A stretch of DNA of 64,000 nt from Novosphingobium chloroacetimidivorans. GTDB taxonomy: Bacteria; Pseudomonadota; Alphaproteobacteria; Sphingomonadales; Sphingomonadaceae. The translations under genes and the position numbers were made by a program. This document shows, in pieces, positions 45,743 through 55,896 of the stretch. Location of the stretch: contig NZ_JACHLR010000008.1 in the NCBI RefSeq assembly GCF_014204535.1, forward strand, positions 62,001 through 126,000, given 5' to 3'. How positions within the stretch are numbered: the first letter of the stretch is position 1; each line of letters begins with the position of its first letter. The notes below the pieces were generated by a model. The model searched no databases. It worked only from the letters and a program-made list of their open reading frames with translations, and was not told where the DNA came from.

Positions 45743-48700
45743 CTATGGGGTCGCGATGCCTTGTAACGACACCGGACCGATCAGACCGGAGCGACGCAAC
45801 GGAGCCTTGGCGGTGTAAGTCGGCGAGGCGGTCCAAGTGACTTTCTCCGCCCCGGGCTGTCTGTCGCCGATCATGCGGTTGACCCACAGGTTCGCGACGC
45901 GGATCTCCAGCTTGTTGCGCCCCGGCTTCGCCAAGGCCGCGATATCGACGCGATAGGGCGCATGCCACGCATATCCGGCTGGCTGCCCGTTGAGCTTGAC
46001 CTCGGCCACTTCCCTCGCCTCGCCCAGGTTGAGCCAGAGCGGCTGCCCGCGCTTCCAACCTCGCGGCGTGGTGAAAGTGTTGGTGTAAGTGGCGATACCC
46101 GAGAAGTACTTGATGGCAGGGTCCGTGTTCTCGTCGAGGGGCGCGAGTTTGGCGAACCGCGCCTGTGCGGGTGCGCCTCGGCCGCTCTGGAAACGGACCG
46201 TCCACGGTGTCTCGATGCGGCCGATCTCGACAGGGGCGACCTTCTTGATCGCTAGTGCCGGGGCGTTGGCCGGCTTGCGGAACACGACATGCACGGCCTC
46301 GTCCGCCGCGAGCGACAGGGGGACGATCGTCTCGCCGCCTTCGCTGCGATAGCTGAGTGGTTCCGAGGTGCCGGTTTCGGGATGCCACAGCTCGGGCACG
46401 CGGCCGCTGACCCGGAAGTGCGCCGAGAAGGTTTCTGCGCGGTCCTTTCGGTTCGACAGGAAGTAGCTATCGCCATCGGCCAGCCGGCGGTGCACAAACA
46501 GCACCTGGGTGTCTGCCTGTCCGCCCTCGATGCGGAAGTCCGGCTTCACTCCGGCCTGAACCAGCGCGGCTTCGATGTCGTTGGAGGCGATGACCTGCCC
46601 GCGCCCGATGTGGGCGACACCACCGGCCGGCCACAGCTTTTCCGTCAGCGCCGAGAACTCGTCCGCGGTGCCTGCCAGGCTGGGGTTCGTTGATGGCTTG
46701 AGGCCGACGATCGTCGCGCCACCTTCCGCGAGCGCGGCGATCCTGCGCAGCACCGGCAAGGTCATGTGACGCGACGTGCCGCCCAGATAAAGCACCCGGT
46801 ATCGCGCACCGCCAGGGGTCACAAGGTCCGCGCCATCGTTGGTCAAGATCTGGGTCAGCGCGTCCGCGTTGATGAAGTCATAGGCGACGGAGCGTGGCGC
46901 GTCGGCCACTTCCTTGTCCTGGTAAAGCGCCGAAAGCGGCGCCTCCTCGCCGTAGAAGTAGGCGACATCGGCGACGTTCTTGCCCTGCTGCAGCATGAAG
47001 GAGTTCCGGGCGATGTAGTCCACCCACGGACGCGCCAGTTCCGCCCAGCTTTCGTTGCGGTTGAAATACTGACCGAAGATCGAGAGCGCCAAGCCAGGTT
47101 GCTTGTCGTCGACCGGCACGTGAACCGATGTGTGCACGACCGGACGATTGATGCCCGTCGCGAACTCTAGGTCGACGATCCGCTTGAGATCGGCCGGGCC
47201 ATGAGCCCAAGGTGCCAGCAGCGAGGTCATGGACTCCGCCGCCACTGCGGCCCTGCCGTACAAATGCCCCACCGAGGCGGCACCCTTCATGTCGGCGATG
47301 TAGGCAGGGCGAGGGCCGCTCTTGCGTGGATACGTCCACAAGGCGCCCATGGGCACATCTGCATGGGCCCGCATCGCCAGGTCGTCCCCAAGCGACGGTC
47401 GGCCGTTCTCGAGTGCCTCGCCATAGACCGTGAGCCCGTTCTCATGCGCGACTTGTGCCAGCGTGCCGTAGTGTTCGCTCGCCAGGAGGTCGGCCAGCGT
47501 GCGCCGGAAATCGTAGAGGAACTGGTCGCTGCGCGCGCGCGAGCCGATGATCGTGCCGGTGAGCGCGGGCAGCCATGGAAGCGGATCGTAGCCGCGCAGG
47601 CGTCGGAACTGCTCCACAAGACGGGGCGTCCAATTGGAAGCCCCGACCTCGATGCTGTCGGTCAGCAGCGCGTTCAGGCCATGCCGGCCGACCAACTCGG
47701 CGCCGGCGGCGTCCTTGAACATGCCTATGTAGTGATCGAGGTACCTGCGGACCGCCGGACCGTCGTACTTGTCCACTTCCAGGCCGGTCGCCTCCAGCGT
47801 TGCCGGATGGTTCATGGTGCCCACCAGCGAGGAACCGAGGCGCAGGACCGTCCAGCGGCCAGGTGGCGGCGTCCAGTCCAGGGTGCCGTCGGGCTTGAGG
47901 CGGCCGGTCAGATCGATGACCTGTGCGGGGGCGATGCCCGGGCCATCGGGTACGTCCCGACTGAGGGCATAATAATCGGGGACGACTGCGAAGCCGGCCT
48001 TGGCTTCGAAGCGATCGACGCTGTCCTTCGCCGACAGCCGCAGATCGGCCACCAGTAGCGGCTTGGGCTTCAACATGCTGGCGCCGGCGCCGGCCATCAC
48101 CGCCAGGTCGACCCCCGGTGCCGGAGGTGCGAAGCTGAGCGCTCCACTCGGCGCGCGTTCGAAGACGATCCGGAAGTGCCGCGCGGTCACCGCGGGGAAG
48201 CTCACCGTCGTCGGGACAAGCTGCGTCGGCAGCGTCGCGACGCGGCTCCATGTGCTCCCGTCCGCGCTGCTTTCGAGCTCGGGCAGCATGGAGCCACCGA
48301 AGAACAGGTTGCCCGTGCCCGGCATGAACACCGACGCGGAGCGGATCGTCTGCGGCTTGGCATAAGTGACCTGGAGCACCGGCGATCCGCTCGTGGGCCT
48401 GGCGATCTCGATGGCGCTTTCGAGACTGTCGTCCGTCAGCGCGGAGCCATCGAGCGGCTTGCCGGCGCCATCGGCGTAAACCGGGATGGCTGCCGTCGAG
48501 GGCGTCCGACCTCGACCACTCATCTCAGGCACCGCGAGCAGGGCCACGTCTGTGTAAGTCGGCGCGGGAAGCGGCAGCGCCTCGCCTCCGCTCAATTCCC
48601 GTCCGCCCGTGGTATCGGCCTTGAGGGAGAGGTACGGCCCGGTGACCGAAGGCGGCTGCGCGATCTTGCCGCGGAAGGGCCTGCCGCCTTGCAGCGCCGT

Positions 48701-49186
48701 TTCGCTCCACACCAGCTTCTTCAGCGCGTCCTGCGGGGGCACCCATGGGCCGCCCGTTTCGGAATAGCCCGGCGACGACGCCACGGCCAATTCGAGGTCG
48801 AGCCTGTGCGCTTCCTGTGCGGCGAAGCGAAACGCGTCCTTCCACTCTGGCGACATATAGACGAGCCGCTTGTCCACGATCTGCGGCGTCTTGAGGTTGG
48901 CATCGAAGGCCTGCGCGCCGCCGATGCCGACGCGCTTCATCCACGCGAGATCCTTGGTGATCCCGTCCTTGGTGATGTTCCCGTTCATCCAGTGCCACCA
49001 GACGCGTGGACGCGCAGAACTCGGCGGGTCGCGGAACTGCGCTTCGAGCGTCGGCTGCGCGGCGGACGTTGGACTGTCTGACCCGCCGGCGCTCGCCACG
49101 GATTGCGCATGCAAGGGTGGCGCGGTGAGCGCGGTGGCGATGGCGAGCGACACGCGAAGGCGCCTCAGGGGCGGGTTCTTGATCAA
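45743..49186 (-). CDS. Alpha-L-rhamnosidase, glycoside hydrolase family GH106
   Basis: The protein is about 1147 residues. I take the TTG at 49186, preceded by GAGGATAGGATA, because it gives a normal signal peptide (basic start, IATALTAPPLHAQ). An ATG at 49261 would add 25 residues and a very long n-region. GH106 marks are RPRVWWHWMNGNITKDGI near the mature start and the TDSIEVGASNWTPRLVEQF region. The C-terminal part has beta-sandwich modules ending with a galactose-binding-like fold. It releases terminal alpha-L-rhamnose in the periplasm, feeding the locus at 31.9-40.1 kb. Confidence 0.92.
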   Translation of the reverse strand: MIKNPPLRRLRVSLAIATALTAPPLHAQSVASAGGSDSPTSAAQPTLEAQFRDPPSSARPRVWWHWMNGNITKDGITKDLAWMKRVGIGGAQAFDANLKTPQIVDKRLVYMSPEWKDAFRFAAQEAHRLDLELAVASSPGYSETGGPWVPPQDALKKLVWSETALQGGRPFRGKIAQPPSVTGPYLSLKADTTGGRELSGGEALPLPAPTYTDVALLAVPEMSGRGRTPSTAAIPVYADGAGKPLDGSALTDDSLESAIEIARPTSGSPVLQVTYAKPQTIRSASVFMPGTGNLFFGGSMLPELESSADGSTWSRVATLPTQLVPTTVSFPAVTARHFRIVFERAPSGALSFAPPAPGVDLAVMAGAGASMLKPKPLLVADLRLSAKDSVDRFEAKAGFAVVPDYYALSRDVPDGPGIAPAQVIDLTGRLKPDGTLDWTPPPGRWTVLRLGSSLVGTMNHPATLEATGLEVDKYDGPAVRRYLDHYIGMFKDAAGAELVGRHGLNALLTDSIEVGASNWTPRLVEQFRRLRGYDPLPWLPALTGTIIGSRARSDQFLYDFRRTLADLLASEHYGTLAQVAHENGLTVYGEALENGRPSLGDDLAMRAHADVPMGALWTYPRKSGPRPAYIADMKGAASVGHLYGRAAVAAESMTSLLAPWAHGPADLKRIVDLEFATGINRPVVHTSVHVPVDDKQPGLALSIFGQYFNRNESWAELARPWVDYIARNSFMLQQGKNVADVAYFYGEEAPLSALYQDKEVADAPRSVAYDFINADALTQILTNDGADLVTPGGARYRVLYLGGTSRHMTLPVLRRIAALAEGGATIVGLKPSTNPSLAGTADEFSALTEKLWPAGGVAHIGRGQVIASNDIEAALVQAGVKPDFRIEGGQADTQVLFVHRRLADGDSYFLSNRKDRAETFSAHFRVSGRVPELWHPETGTSEPLSYRSEGGETIVPLSLAADEAVHVVFRKPANAPALAIKKVAPVEIGRIETPWTVRFQSGRGAPAQARFAKLAPLDENTDPAIKYFSGIATYTNTFTTPRGWKRGQPLWLNLGEAREVAEVKLNGQPAGYAWHAPYRVDIAALAKPGRNKLEIRVANLWVNRMIGDRQPGAEKVTWTASPTYTAKAPLRRSGLIGPVSLQGIATP

Positions 49187-49261
49187 TATCCTATCCTCGT
49201 CTGTCGAACGGCACCTGGCGGCGCGCAAAGAGGGGGCGGTGGCGAGTGCTTTCCAACCCAT

Positions 49262-50057
49262 GCGACCGCCTGGTCGTCACGGTCGCGACCGAGCCGATCG
49301 ACGCCTGCGACCGTCTCGCAGTGCCTCCTCGCGCGCACCGACGCAAACTCATGCCTCCACTCCCGAACACGTGCTCCTGACTGCGGCGATCACTATGCGA
49401 CCACCGGACTCCACACGCAAGACGATTGGCCTGACCGAAGCGCACGGAAGCATAATTCAGGACGCAGCCATCCTTTCGTAGCAGGAGAGTACCGGTGTCG
49501 GGATGGATTTGCCCAGCTTGCTTGTAGATCTCATGTTCTGCATGGGCATGGCTCTCTACGGGATGCCGCGTATCGACGCGCTGCGCTCGCGCGGTCACCC
49601 GAGTGCTCTCTCGTCGAAGATCTAACCGGACAGGCGCAAGAAGGTGATTCACAATCCGGCTGTGACGGCGTTGGAGTGGCGACAGAGGCGCCAGGCAATG
49701 CGCGTCTGGCTGGCACCGAGTGGATCATGGTCGACCTGGTCACTGCCATGTGCGGCAATGAAGGCAGCACACTCCTGCACGTTTCCGACATCACCTCGCC
49801 ACACGACACACGTGGCGCGACGATGGACGAGCGCACCACCGATCCGCGCATCTCTTCCGAGCTGCTATCTCAGCTGGGAACCCGATGCGGACGCGCATGC
49901 CAGCTCGATAGTCCGTTCGCGAGAGGCTATGTTGTGCAGAAGCCGGTAAGATAGCTTCAGCGTCGGCAGCGTTCTATTCTGGCGCAGCGTGTCCGTCAGG
50001 AAAACAGATTATGGGGCGCAAGGCAAATTGACGGCCCGTCCATATGGCGCTAGCAGA
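49262..50057. other. Stretch between GH106 and receptor genes, no convincing gene
   Basis: Nearly 800 bases without an assignable gene. A frame running to 49954 has readable, balanced composition near its end (for example WIMVDLVTAMCGN), but no family was recognised and no ribosome site supports a start. It could be a decayed gene or long leader. The operator candidate at 50058 lies at its right edge. Confidence 0.4.
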
Positions 50058-50073
50058 CTGGTATGGCCAATAA
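50058..50073. promoter_or_regulatory. Candidate GntR (UxuR-like) operator before the receptor gene
   Basis: CTGGTATGGCCAATAA agrees at 13 of 16 positions with CTGGCCTGACCAATAA at 60159-60174 in the gntR-manD gap. The core TGGTNNNGCCA is near the TGGTNNNACCA form known for the FadR/FCD subfamily. It lies 64 bases upstream of the receptor start. Confidence 0.5.
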
Positions 50074-50137
50074 TTGGCGCTGGTTTGACGGCTCCGACAA
50101 TCACGAGAGCATGTCGGAATAAATGGGGGATCCGGAT

Positions 50138-52696
50138 ATGAGGAAGGTTTACAACCGTTTGCTGCTTGCGTCGGTCGCAAGCGCATGGCTAGGCTATGCG
50201 CCCGCGCCGGCAATGGCTCAGGAAACCGTCGAGACGGGTGCCGAAGCAGACATCTCCGCCGATAACTCGATCATCGTCACGGCCCGCCGACGCGGTGAGG
50301 CGCTTCAGGACGTGCCGCAGACGATCAACGCGGTGACCAGCGAAACCATCCAGAAGCTGCGCCTCAACAACGCTGCTGACCTGACGCAAGTCGTTCCGGG
50401 TATCGGTATCGAGGGCGGCACCTCGACCGCCGGTGCATTCGGTTCCAGCTCGTCGATCCGTGGCGTTCCGACCTTCCAGGTTTCCAACGCCAACCCGGTC
50501 GTGCAGTTCTACCTGAACGACGCTCCGACCGGCGTGGGCCTTGGCGCGACGCAGGCATTGTTCGATATCGGCCAGGTCGAGGTCCTCAAGGGGCCCCAAG
50601 GCACCTTGCGCGGGCGCTCCGCTCCCACTGGCGCGATCACCATCACGACCCGGCGTCCCGATCTCAGCGAGGCCGGCGGCTACGCCAGCTTGAGCGGCAC
50701 CGACCGGGGCAATGTCAACTTCCAGGGCGGCGTCGGCGTGCCGCTGATCACGGACGTGCTTGCGGTCCGCATCGCTGGCTCGCTCGACCACAATCGCGCC
50801 AATGCCGTGACCAGCGCCAGCATCCCGATCGATCCGTTCACGCGGACCGAGGCGGTGCGCGGGTCGATCCTGTTCCAACCCAACGAAGATCTGACGATTT
50901 CCTTGGTCGGCCAGAAGCTCTGGTCCAAGACACGCACCTTCACGCAGGTTGTCGGCTTGGGCAATGGCCTGAACGGACCGGCGATCGATGGCGACGACCG
51001 ACTGGCGATCACGGATCGCCCGAACAACGGCAAGATCGAGCAGTCCATGATCATCGGGCAAATCGATTGGACGATCGGCGCCTCGAAGCTGAGCTACGTA
51101 GGTTCGTACCGCAAGGGCTCGCAGGTTTCCATCTCGCCTCAGGACGTGGCGAATGTCGTGCGCGGGGGGGAGTATTTCCAGACCGCCACCAACAGCGACA
51201 AGGGGCATTCGCACGAGCTTCGTCTCAGTTCGCAAGAGCGTATTTTCGGCATGTTCGACTACGTCGTGGGTGGGTTCTACTCGCGCCGTCCTTCGGTCTC
51301 GGACGTCAACGCGCCGGCACGCTTGCTGAGCGGCTCCTTCGGCGCTCCCGGTACCGCGCCGCGCGCTGGGGATCCGGTCCGGCGCTACCTGCTGCAAACC
51401 GCCATCAATCTCGATGCGGTCGAAAGCGAGCGTTCGGTGTTCGGTAACATCACCGCGCACTTGGGAGAGAAAACCGAACTCTCGGTCGGCGGACGCTACA
51501 TCGACTTCAAGCGCCACGATGCTTTCACCATCGACCTGTTGCCTGCGTTCAACGCGATCGCCAATCCGACCCGTGGCCTTCTGCCATGCGCAGCTTTGGG
51601 CGCCCTGAGCCCGGCGCTTGCTGGGGCGGTGGCGAGCCCCGTCTATCCGGGTGCTTGCGATATCACCATTCCCGGTGCGTCGCTGCAAGACCTCGATCGA
51701 CGCGCTCGCTACAAGCCGTTCGTTTACAACGTCTCGCTCTCGCACAAGTTCACGCCGGACTTCATGGTCTACGGCAATATCGGCACCGCATTCCGAAGTG
51801 CCGGTCCGCGCATCGGCTTGACCAGCCTGCTGTCGTGCTGCACGCAAGCGGGCGGACGGGATCTGGGTTCGATCGAGGACCTGGTGTTCCAGAACGACGA
51901 GCGTTCCACCACTTACGAAGCGGGCTTCAAGGCCAGCTTGCTCGATCGTCGCGTCCGTCTGAACGTCGCCGTCTTCAAGCAGGACTTCGATAACTTCTTC
52001 TACTACACGCAGCCGGTGCAGTTCCTGAGCGTGACCGATGCGGCCAATCCGGGGACGAGCACCATCAGTTCGGCCGAATTCACGACCGGCGCGGACGCTA
52101 CTGTGAAGGGCATCGATGTCGAAGCCAACGTGAAGATCACGTCGCGGTGGGACGTCAACCTCGGCTTTACGTGGTCCAAGGCGAACCTCAAGAACGCAGT
52201 CGTGCCTTGCAACGACAGCAACTTCGACGGGACGCCCGACAACGGCGTGGCCACCGTGCAAGGTTTCATCAACGCCGGACGGCTTGTCGCCCGCTGCGAA
52301 TCCAACGGATCGATCTCGCGCAGCGCGCGCTGGAACCTGACCGTTCAGTCGGAATACGTCGCACCGATCTCGGATCGTCTCGAAGGCTTCGTACGTGGTA
52401 GCTTCAACTACTACCCGGACAATCCATACGCGAGCGATGCCGTGGTCATCGACAAGTATGGCTTGCTCAACATGTTCTTGGGTGTGCGCGGCGACGACGG
52501 CAGCTGGGAAGTGTCGGCTTTCGCCAACAACCTCCTGAACACGAAGCAGATCACGTCGTTCAACGCGGTGGCTCCGGTCTCCGCAGCGAGCGCCAACAGC
52601 TTCTTCCCGCAGCCGGCGTCCGGTTACAACCAGGTGGGCTACACCCCGCAGCGTGAGTTCGGTCTCCTCGTGCGCTACGCATTCGGAGCGCGCTAG
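50138..52696 (+). CDS. TonB-dependent outer-membrane receptor
   Basis: The ATG at 50138 (GGGGG 8 bases upstream) gives 852 residues with a clean signal peptide (MRKVYNRLLLASV, cleavage after AMAQ). The plug begins IIVTARRRGEALQDVPQTINAV, continues with SSIRGVPTFQVSNA and VLKGPQGTLRGRSAPTG, and the barrel ends in GLLVRYAFGAR. It would import oligosaccharides or glycosides to the periplasm, where GH3, GH106 and GH39 act. The operator at 50058 ties it to the glucuronate regulon. Confidence 0.95.
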   Translation: MRKVYNRLLLASVASAWLGYAPAPAMAQETVETGAEADISADNSIIVTARRRGEALQDVPQTINAVTSETIQKLRLNNAADLTQVVPGIGIEGGTSTAGAFGSSSSIRGVPTFQVSNANPVVQFYLNDAPTGVGLGATQALFDIGQVEVLKGPQGTLRGRSAPTGAITITTRRPDLSEAGGYASLSGTDRGNVNFQGGVGVPLITDVLAVRIAGSLDHNRANAVTSASIPIDPFTRTEAVRGSILFQPNEDLTISLVGQKLWSKTRTFTQVVGLGNGLNGPAIDGDDRLAITDRPNNGKIEQSMIIGQIDWTIGASKLSYVGSYRKGSQVSISPQDVANVVRGGEYFQTATNSDKGHSHELRLSSQERIFGMFDYVVGGFYSRRPSVSDVNAPARLLSGSFGAPGTAPRAGDPVRRYLLQTAINLDAVESERSVFGNITAHLGEKTELSVGGRYIDFKRHDAFTIDLLPAFNAIANPTRGLLPCAALGALSPALAGAVASPVYPGACDITIPGASLQDLDRRARYKPFVYNVSLSHKFTPDFMVYGNIGTAFRSAGPRIGLTSLLSCCTQAGGRDLGSIEDLVFQNDERSTTYEAGFKASLLDRRVRLNVAVFKQDFDNFFYYTQPVQFLSVTDAANPGTSTISSAEFTTGADATVKGIDVEANVKITSRWDVNLGFTWSKANLKNAVVPCNDSNFDGTPDNGVATVQGFINAGRLVARCESNGSISRSARWNLTVQSEYVAPISDRLEGFVRGSFNYYPDNPYASDAVVIDKYGLLNMFLGVRGDDGSWEVSAFANNLLNTKQITSFNAVAPVSAASANSFFPQPASGYNQVGYTPQREFGLLVRYAFGAR

Positions 52697-52723
52697 AACC
52701 AACACCCGAGCGTAAACAAAATG

Positions 52724-52760
52724 AAGGCCGGCTACGCACCTTGCGTGGCCGGCCTTTCTT
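52724..52760 (+). terminator. Rho-independent terminator after the receptor gene
   Basis: A 15-base stem, AAGGCCGGCTACGCA with TGCGTGGCCGGCCTT (one G-T pair), has a 3-base loop and is followed by TCTT. It starts 27 bases after the receptor stop. This is the best terminator in the window. Confidence 0.9.
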
Positions 52761-53304
52761 GTGCTGGATGCTGCACGAGACGGGCGAAAGCCATCGGGAT
52801 GAGCTAACGGGCGTGAGCAGGCAGCACAGCGCGCTCAGCTAGGCTATGGTTCAGTATTGCTGGATCGGGTGCGGCATCCGCAGGCTTGACCCTGCGTTCA
52901 GCGTGAGGGCGCTTGATGCAAGGTCCGGCGCGGGCTTCGCATCCACGCAACTCGAGTAAGCTCCAGAGGAGCGGTTACTCCCCCACCAAACGCTGAAAAG
53001 TGAAGCGAAGCCGGCAATCACGGCGTCTGGTCTACCGGACCGACCACCGATCTATGTGGGTACCGGGCAGAGCGGTTCTTCAAGGCCGATCGAGCACGGC
53101 GGGACCAGGTCACTAACCGCTTCACGCCCCTGCGGCCTTCACCGAGCATACTCTCATGGAAGGTTGCGCAAGGGCGCGGACGGTTGCCGCAAGGACGTGA
53201 GTGGATCAACCGCTAGAGCGGTTTCAAGTTGACCATTTACGGTCAATGGCGCGGAAAATGCGGCATCCAAAACCTAGAGCGTCTTCGCTCAATGTGAGGA
53301 CGCT
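52761..53304. other. Gene-free stretch between receptor terminator and GH3
   Basis: The open frames here are short and have no recognisable features. The last 100 bases hold a cluster of palindromes (see the repeat at 53208-53308). Nothing else was identified. Confidence 0.5.
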
Positions 53305-53308
53305 CTAG
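53208..53308. repeat. Cluster of three palindromes beside the GH3 stop
   Basis: Three hairpins lie in 101 bases: AACCGCT-AG-AGCGGTT at 53208-53223, TTGACC-N6-GGTCAA at 53229-53246, and CTAGAGCGTC-N15-GACGCTCTAG at 53274-53308. The CTAGAGCG word occurs in the first and third. The last one includes the stop codon of GH3 and may end its transcript. The first resembles interspersed palindromic elements that I associate with sphingomonad genomes, but copies elsewhere cannot be checked here. Confidence 0.5.
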
Positions 53309-55869
53309 AAGGCGATCGAGCCTGCGAGTTGCAGATCATCTTCCGATGAGGACGTGCCGACCCAGATCTTGTGAGATCCCGGGACCGCGACCCAGCTCTT
53401 GCGCGCTTCGCTCCATACCTCGAAGGGATGGTTGCTGGCCTTCGGGTCGAGGCGGACGGTGACCGAGCGGCTGGCGCCTGGCTTCAGCTCGGCGCGTCCG
53501 AAGCCGACGAGGCGGCGGGGCGGTTGCTTTGCGCCGAGCGTCGAGGCTTCTGCGGGAAGCTGGACATAGACCTGCAGGACTTGCGCGCCCGCCCGCTTGC
53601 CGCGGTTGGTGAGCTTGGTGGTGACGGTCCACCCTGTCGACGGTCCGCCGCGTGAAAGTTTTGGCTTACCGACGGCGAAGTCGGTGTAGCTGAGGCCGTG
53701 GCCGAACGGGAACGCCACGCAAGGATTGATCCCGCCGACGACGGCGCAACGGCCGCTCACATTGGCATCGTACCAACGATAGCCGATGTGCAGCTTCTCG
53801 GCATAGTCGACCGTCTGATCCTTCGAGGCGCCTGCGGTGGTGCCCGGGAACTGCACGGCGTCGATCGCATCAAGGAAACCGGTGCCCTCGTAGGGAATCG
53901 TCACCGGCAGCTTGCCCGACGGGTTCGTGCGCCCGAACAGGACATCGGCCACGATGTTGCCGTCCTCTTGTCCCGGGAACCAGGTCTCGAGAATGGCGGG
54001 TCCCGTCTTCCCGACCAGCTTCCGTGGCAGGGACGGGCCAGCGTTGTCCTTCAGCACCAGGACCGTCTTCCCGGCCATCGATCGGCCAGTCGCCGTCTGC
54101 GCAGCCAGGATGCGGTCGACCATCGCCACGGTGCCGCTGTTCTGTGCCGGATTGGTCTTCGGATCGTTGGTGGCGATGAGGTTCGGCTTGGCGGCATACC
54201 AGTCGAGGCTGCTTCCGGCCGCGGCGCTGGCTGCCAGGACCTTGCCATTGCCGCTGGTGAAAGTGGCCCGGTCCGCACCTTCCTCGGAGATCGTGCCGGC
54301 CATGATCACGACGCTGTCGGCCTTCGCGATCTCCTGCAAGGCCGCGTCGAAGGTGGTCTGCGCGCCATCGATGGAGGCCGAGCTGTTGGCGTCGTCTACC
54401 AGGACAAGGCGGACCTTGGCGTCGGCATTGCCGAGTTCGCCAAGAGCCTTGCGCAATCCCTCGGCAGGAGTGACCGTGTAGTTCGGTACCACGTCGGAGC
54501 TTCCCCCGCCGGCTCCGAGCGGCTGGCCCGTCAGGGCGCCGCCGGCAACTGCCTGTTGCGCGTAGACTTGCGTTGCCTTGCCGACGAGGACGATGGACTT
54601 CACATCGCTCGCAATCGGCAGCGCGCCGTTGTTCTGCAGAAGCACGGCCGATCGACTGCCGATCTCGCGCGCGACCTTGCCGCCGGCTGCGAAGTCGATC
54701 GGTTGCTGGCGCAGCTTGCGGTCGAAGATGCCGGCCTTGAACATCTGCGTGTAGCGGCGCAGCAGCGCGCGATCGATGTCGGCGACTTGGATCTGCCCGG
54801 CCGCGAGCGCCTTGGTCAGCTTGTCCTTCGACCACAGCTGCGGCAGCGGCATCTCGTGGTCCATGCCCGCGGTGAGGGTGGGGACGGTGCTTTTCATCGC
54901 GAAGAAATCGGACTGAACGTACCCCGTGAAGCCCCAGTCCTTGCGCAGGACATCGGTCAGCAGCGCCTTGTTCTCGCACGAAGACACGCCGTTCACGTAG
55001 TTGTAGGCGCACATCACCGCGCCGACCTTCGCAGTCTTGATCGCCATCTCGAACGGCAGGAGATAGATTTCGCGCAGCGTCTGCTGGTCGATCGTTTCGC
55101 GGATCGTCTGGCGGTTCGTCTCTTGCTCGTTCGCGATGTAGTGCTTGGCCATCGCGATCAGACCCGCATCCTGGATGGCGCCGATCTCAGCCACCGCCAT
55201 CGAACCGGACAGGAACGGGTCCTCGCCGAAATATTCGAAATTGCGCCCGGCGATCGGCAGGCGCGCGATGTTGACGCCGGGTGCCTCGAAGACATGAAGC
55301 GCCAGGTCGTTCATCTCGCGCGCGATGCGCTTGCCGAATAGCGCCGCGACCTGGGGATCGAACGAGGCCGCCACGCCGATGGCGGATGGCATTGCCGTCG
55401 CCTGTGCCGAGCTCGGGTGGGTGTAGGCGACGTACTTCGCATAAGGGCTCGGATCGTCCTTGACCTTATCGTAAACGCTGCGCGCGACGCAGTCGTTCTG
55501 GCCGACGCCGACAGGGCCGTTGCTGATGCGGAACGTCGGAATGGCGAGATCCGCGATGCCGGAAACGTGGCGCGCGCCAAAGCATTCGGGAAGCTCCGGC
55601 AGCAGCTCGGGCGCGGCACCGGTCAGCTGCTGCATCTTCTGATCCAGCGTGAGGGCCGCAAGAAGCAGCCTGGCTCTGCGGTCGGCCAGCGCTTCACGAG
55701 CGGCGTCCTCGCGGGCAGAATTCTGACGAGCGACCAGCGACTGGTCCATCCACGGCAGTGGCGATCCAGGCGTCGCCGCGATGCCCGGAGTGGCGCCGAA
55801 TGCCGACAACAAGGCCAGCGCGCTCACGGCACGGGGAAGGCCCTTCAGTCGTCCTTGAGCTCGCAGCAT
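53305..55869 (-). CDS. Glycoside hydrolase family 3 beta-glucosidase, periplasmic
   Basis: The 854-residue protein has a signal peptide (cleavage after GIAA near residue 32), the GH3 N-terminal barrel with MAKHYIANEQETNR and the nucleophile motif YVQSDFFAMKS, a C-terminal GH3 domain, and a fibronectin-like module (about residues 720-840, with FPFGHGLSYTDF). It removes terminal beta-D-glucose or related sugars. GGGA lies 8 bases before the ATG. A TTGGCCTGACCAA palindrome just upstream suggests control by the nearby GntR. Xylosidase activity is possible within GH3. Confidence 0.93.
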   Translation of the reverse strand: MLRAQGRLKGLPRAVSALALLSAFGATPGIAATPGSPLPWMDQSLVARQNSAREDAAREALADRRARLLLAALTLDQKMQQLTGAAPELLPELPECFGARHVSGIADLAIPTFRISNGPVGVGQNDCVARSVYDKVKDDPSPYAKYVAYTHPSSAQATAMPSAIGVAASFDPQVAALFGKRIAREMNDLALHVFEAPGVNIARLPIAGRNFEYFGEDPFLSGSMAVAEIGAIQDAGLIAMAKHYIANEQETNRQTIRETIDQQTLREIYLLPFEMAIKTAKVGAVMCAYNYVNGVSSCENKALLTDVLRKDWGFTGYVQSDFFAMKSTVPTLTAGMDHEMPLPQLWSKDKLTKALAAGQIQVADIDRALLRRYTQMFKAGIFDRKLRQQPIDFAAGGKVAREIGSRSAVLLQNNGALPIASDVKSIVLVGKATQVYAQQAVAGGALTGQPLGAGGGSSDVVPNYTVTPAEGLRKALGELGNADAKVRLVLVDDANSSASIDGAQTTFDAALQEIAKADSVVIMAGTISEEGADRATFTSGNGKVLAASAAAGSSLDWYAAKPNLIATNDPKTNPAQNSGTVAMVDRILAAQTATGRSMAGKTVLVLKDNAGPSLPRKLVGKTGPAILETWFPGQEDGNIVADVLFGRTNPSGKLPVTIPYEGTGFLDAIDAVQFPGTTAGASKDQTVDYAEKLHIGYRWYDANVSGRCAVVGGINPCVAFPFGHGLSYTDFAVGKPKLSRGGPSTGWTVTTKLTNRGKRAGAQVLQVYVQLPAEASTLGAKQPPRRLVGFGRAELKPGASRSVTVRLDPKASNHPFEVWSEARKSWVAVPGSHKIWVGTSSSEDDLQLAGSIAF

Positions 55870-55883
55870 CTCTCATCCCTTTT

Positions 55884-55896
55884 TTGGCCTGACCAA
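55884..55896. promoter_or_regulatory. Candidate GntR (UxuR-like) operator before GH3
   Basis: TTGGCCTGACCAA is a near-perfect palindrome (arms TTGGyC and GrCCAA) lying 14 bases upstream of the GH3 start. Its 11-base core TGGCCTGACCA is identical to that at 60160-60170. Confidence 0.6.

Noticed and set aside
50189..52705. Open frame of 838 codons on the minus strand opposite the TonB receptor
   Set aside because: It mirrors the receptor gene; the product is Arg/Asp/Val-rich without any motif, as expected from third-position GC bias.
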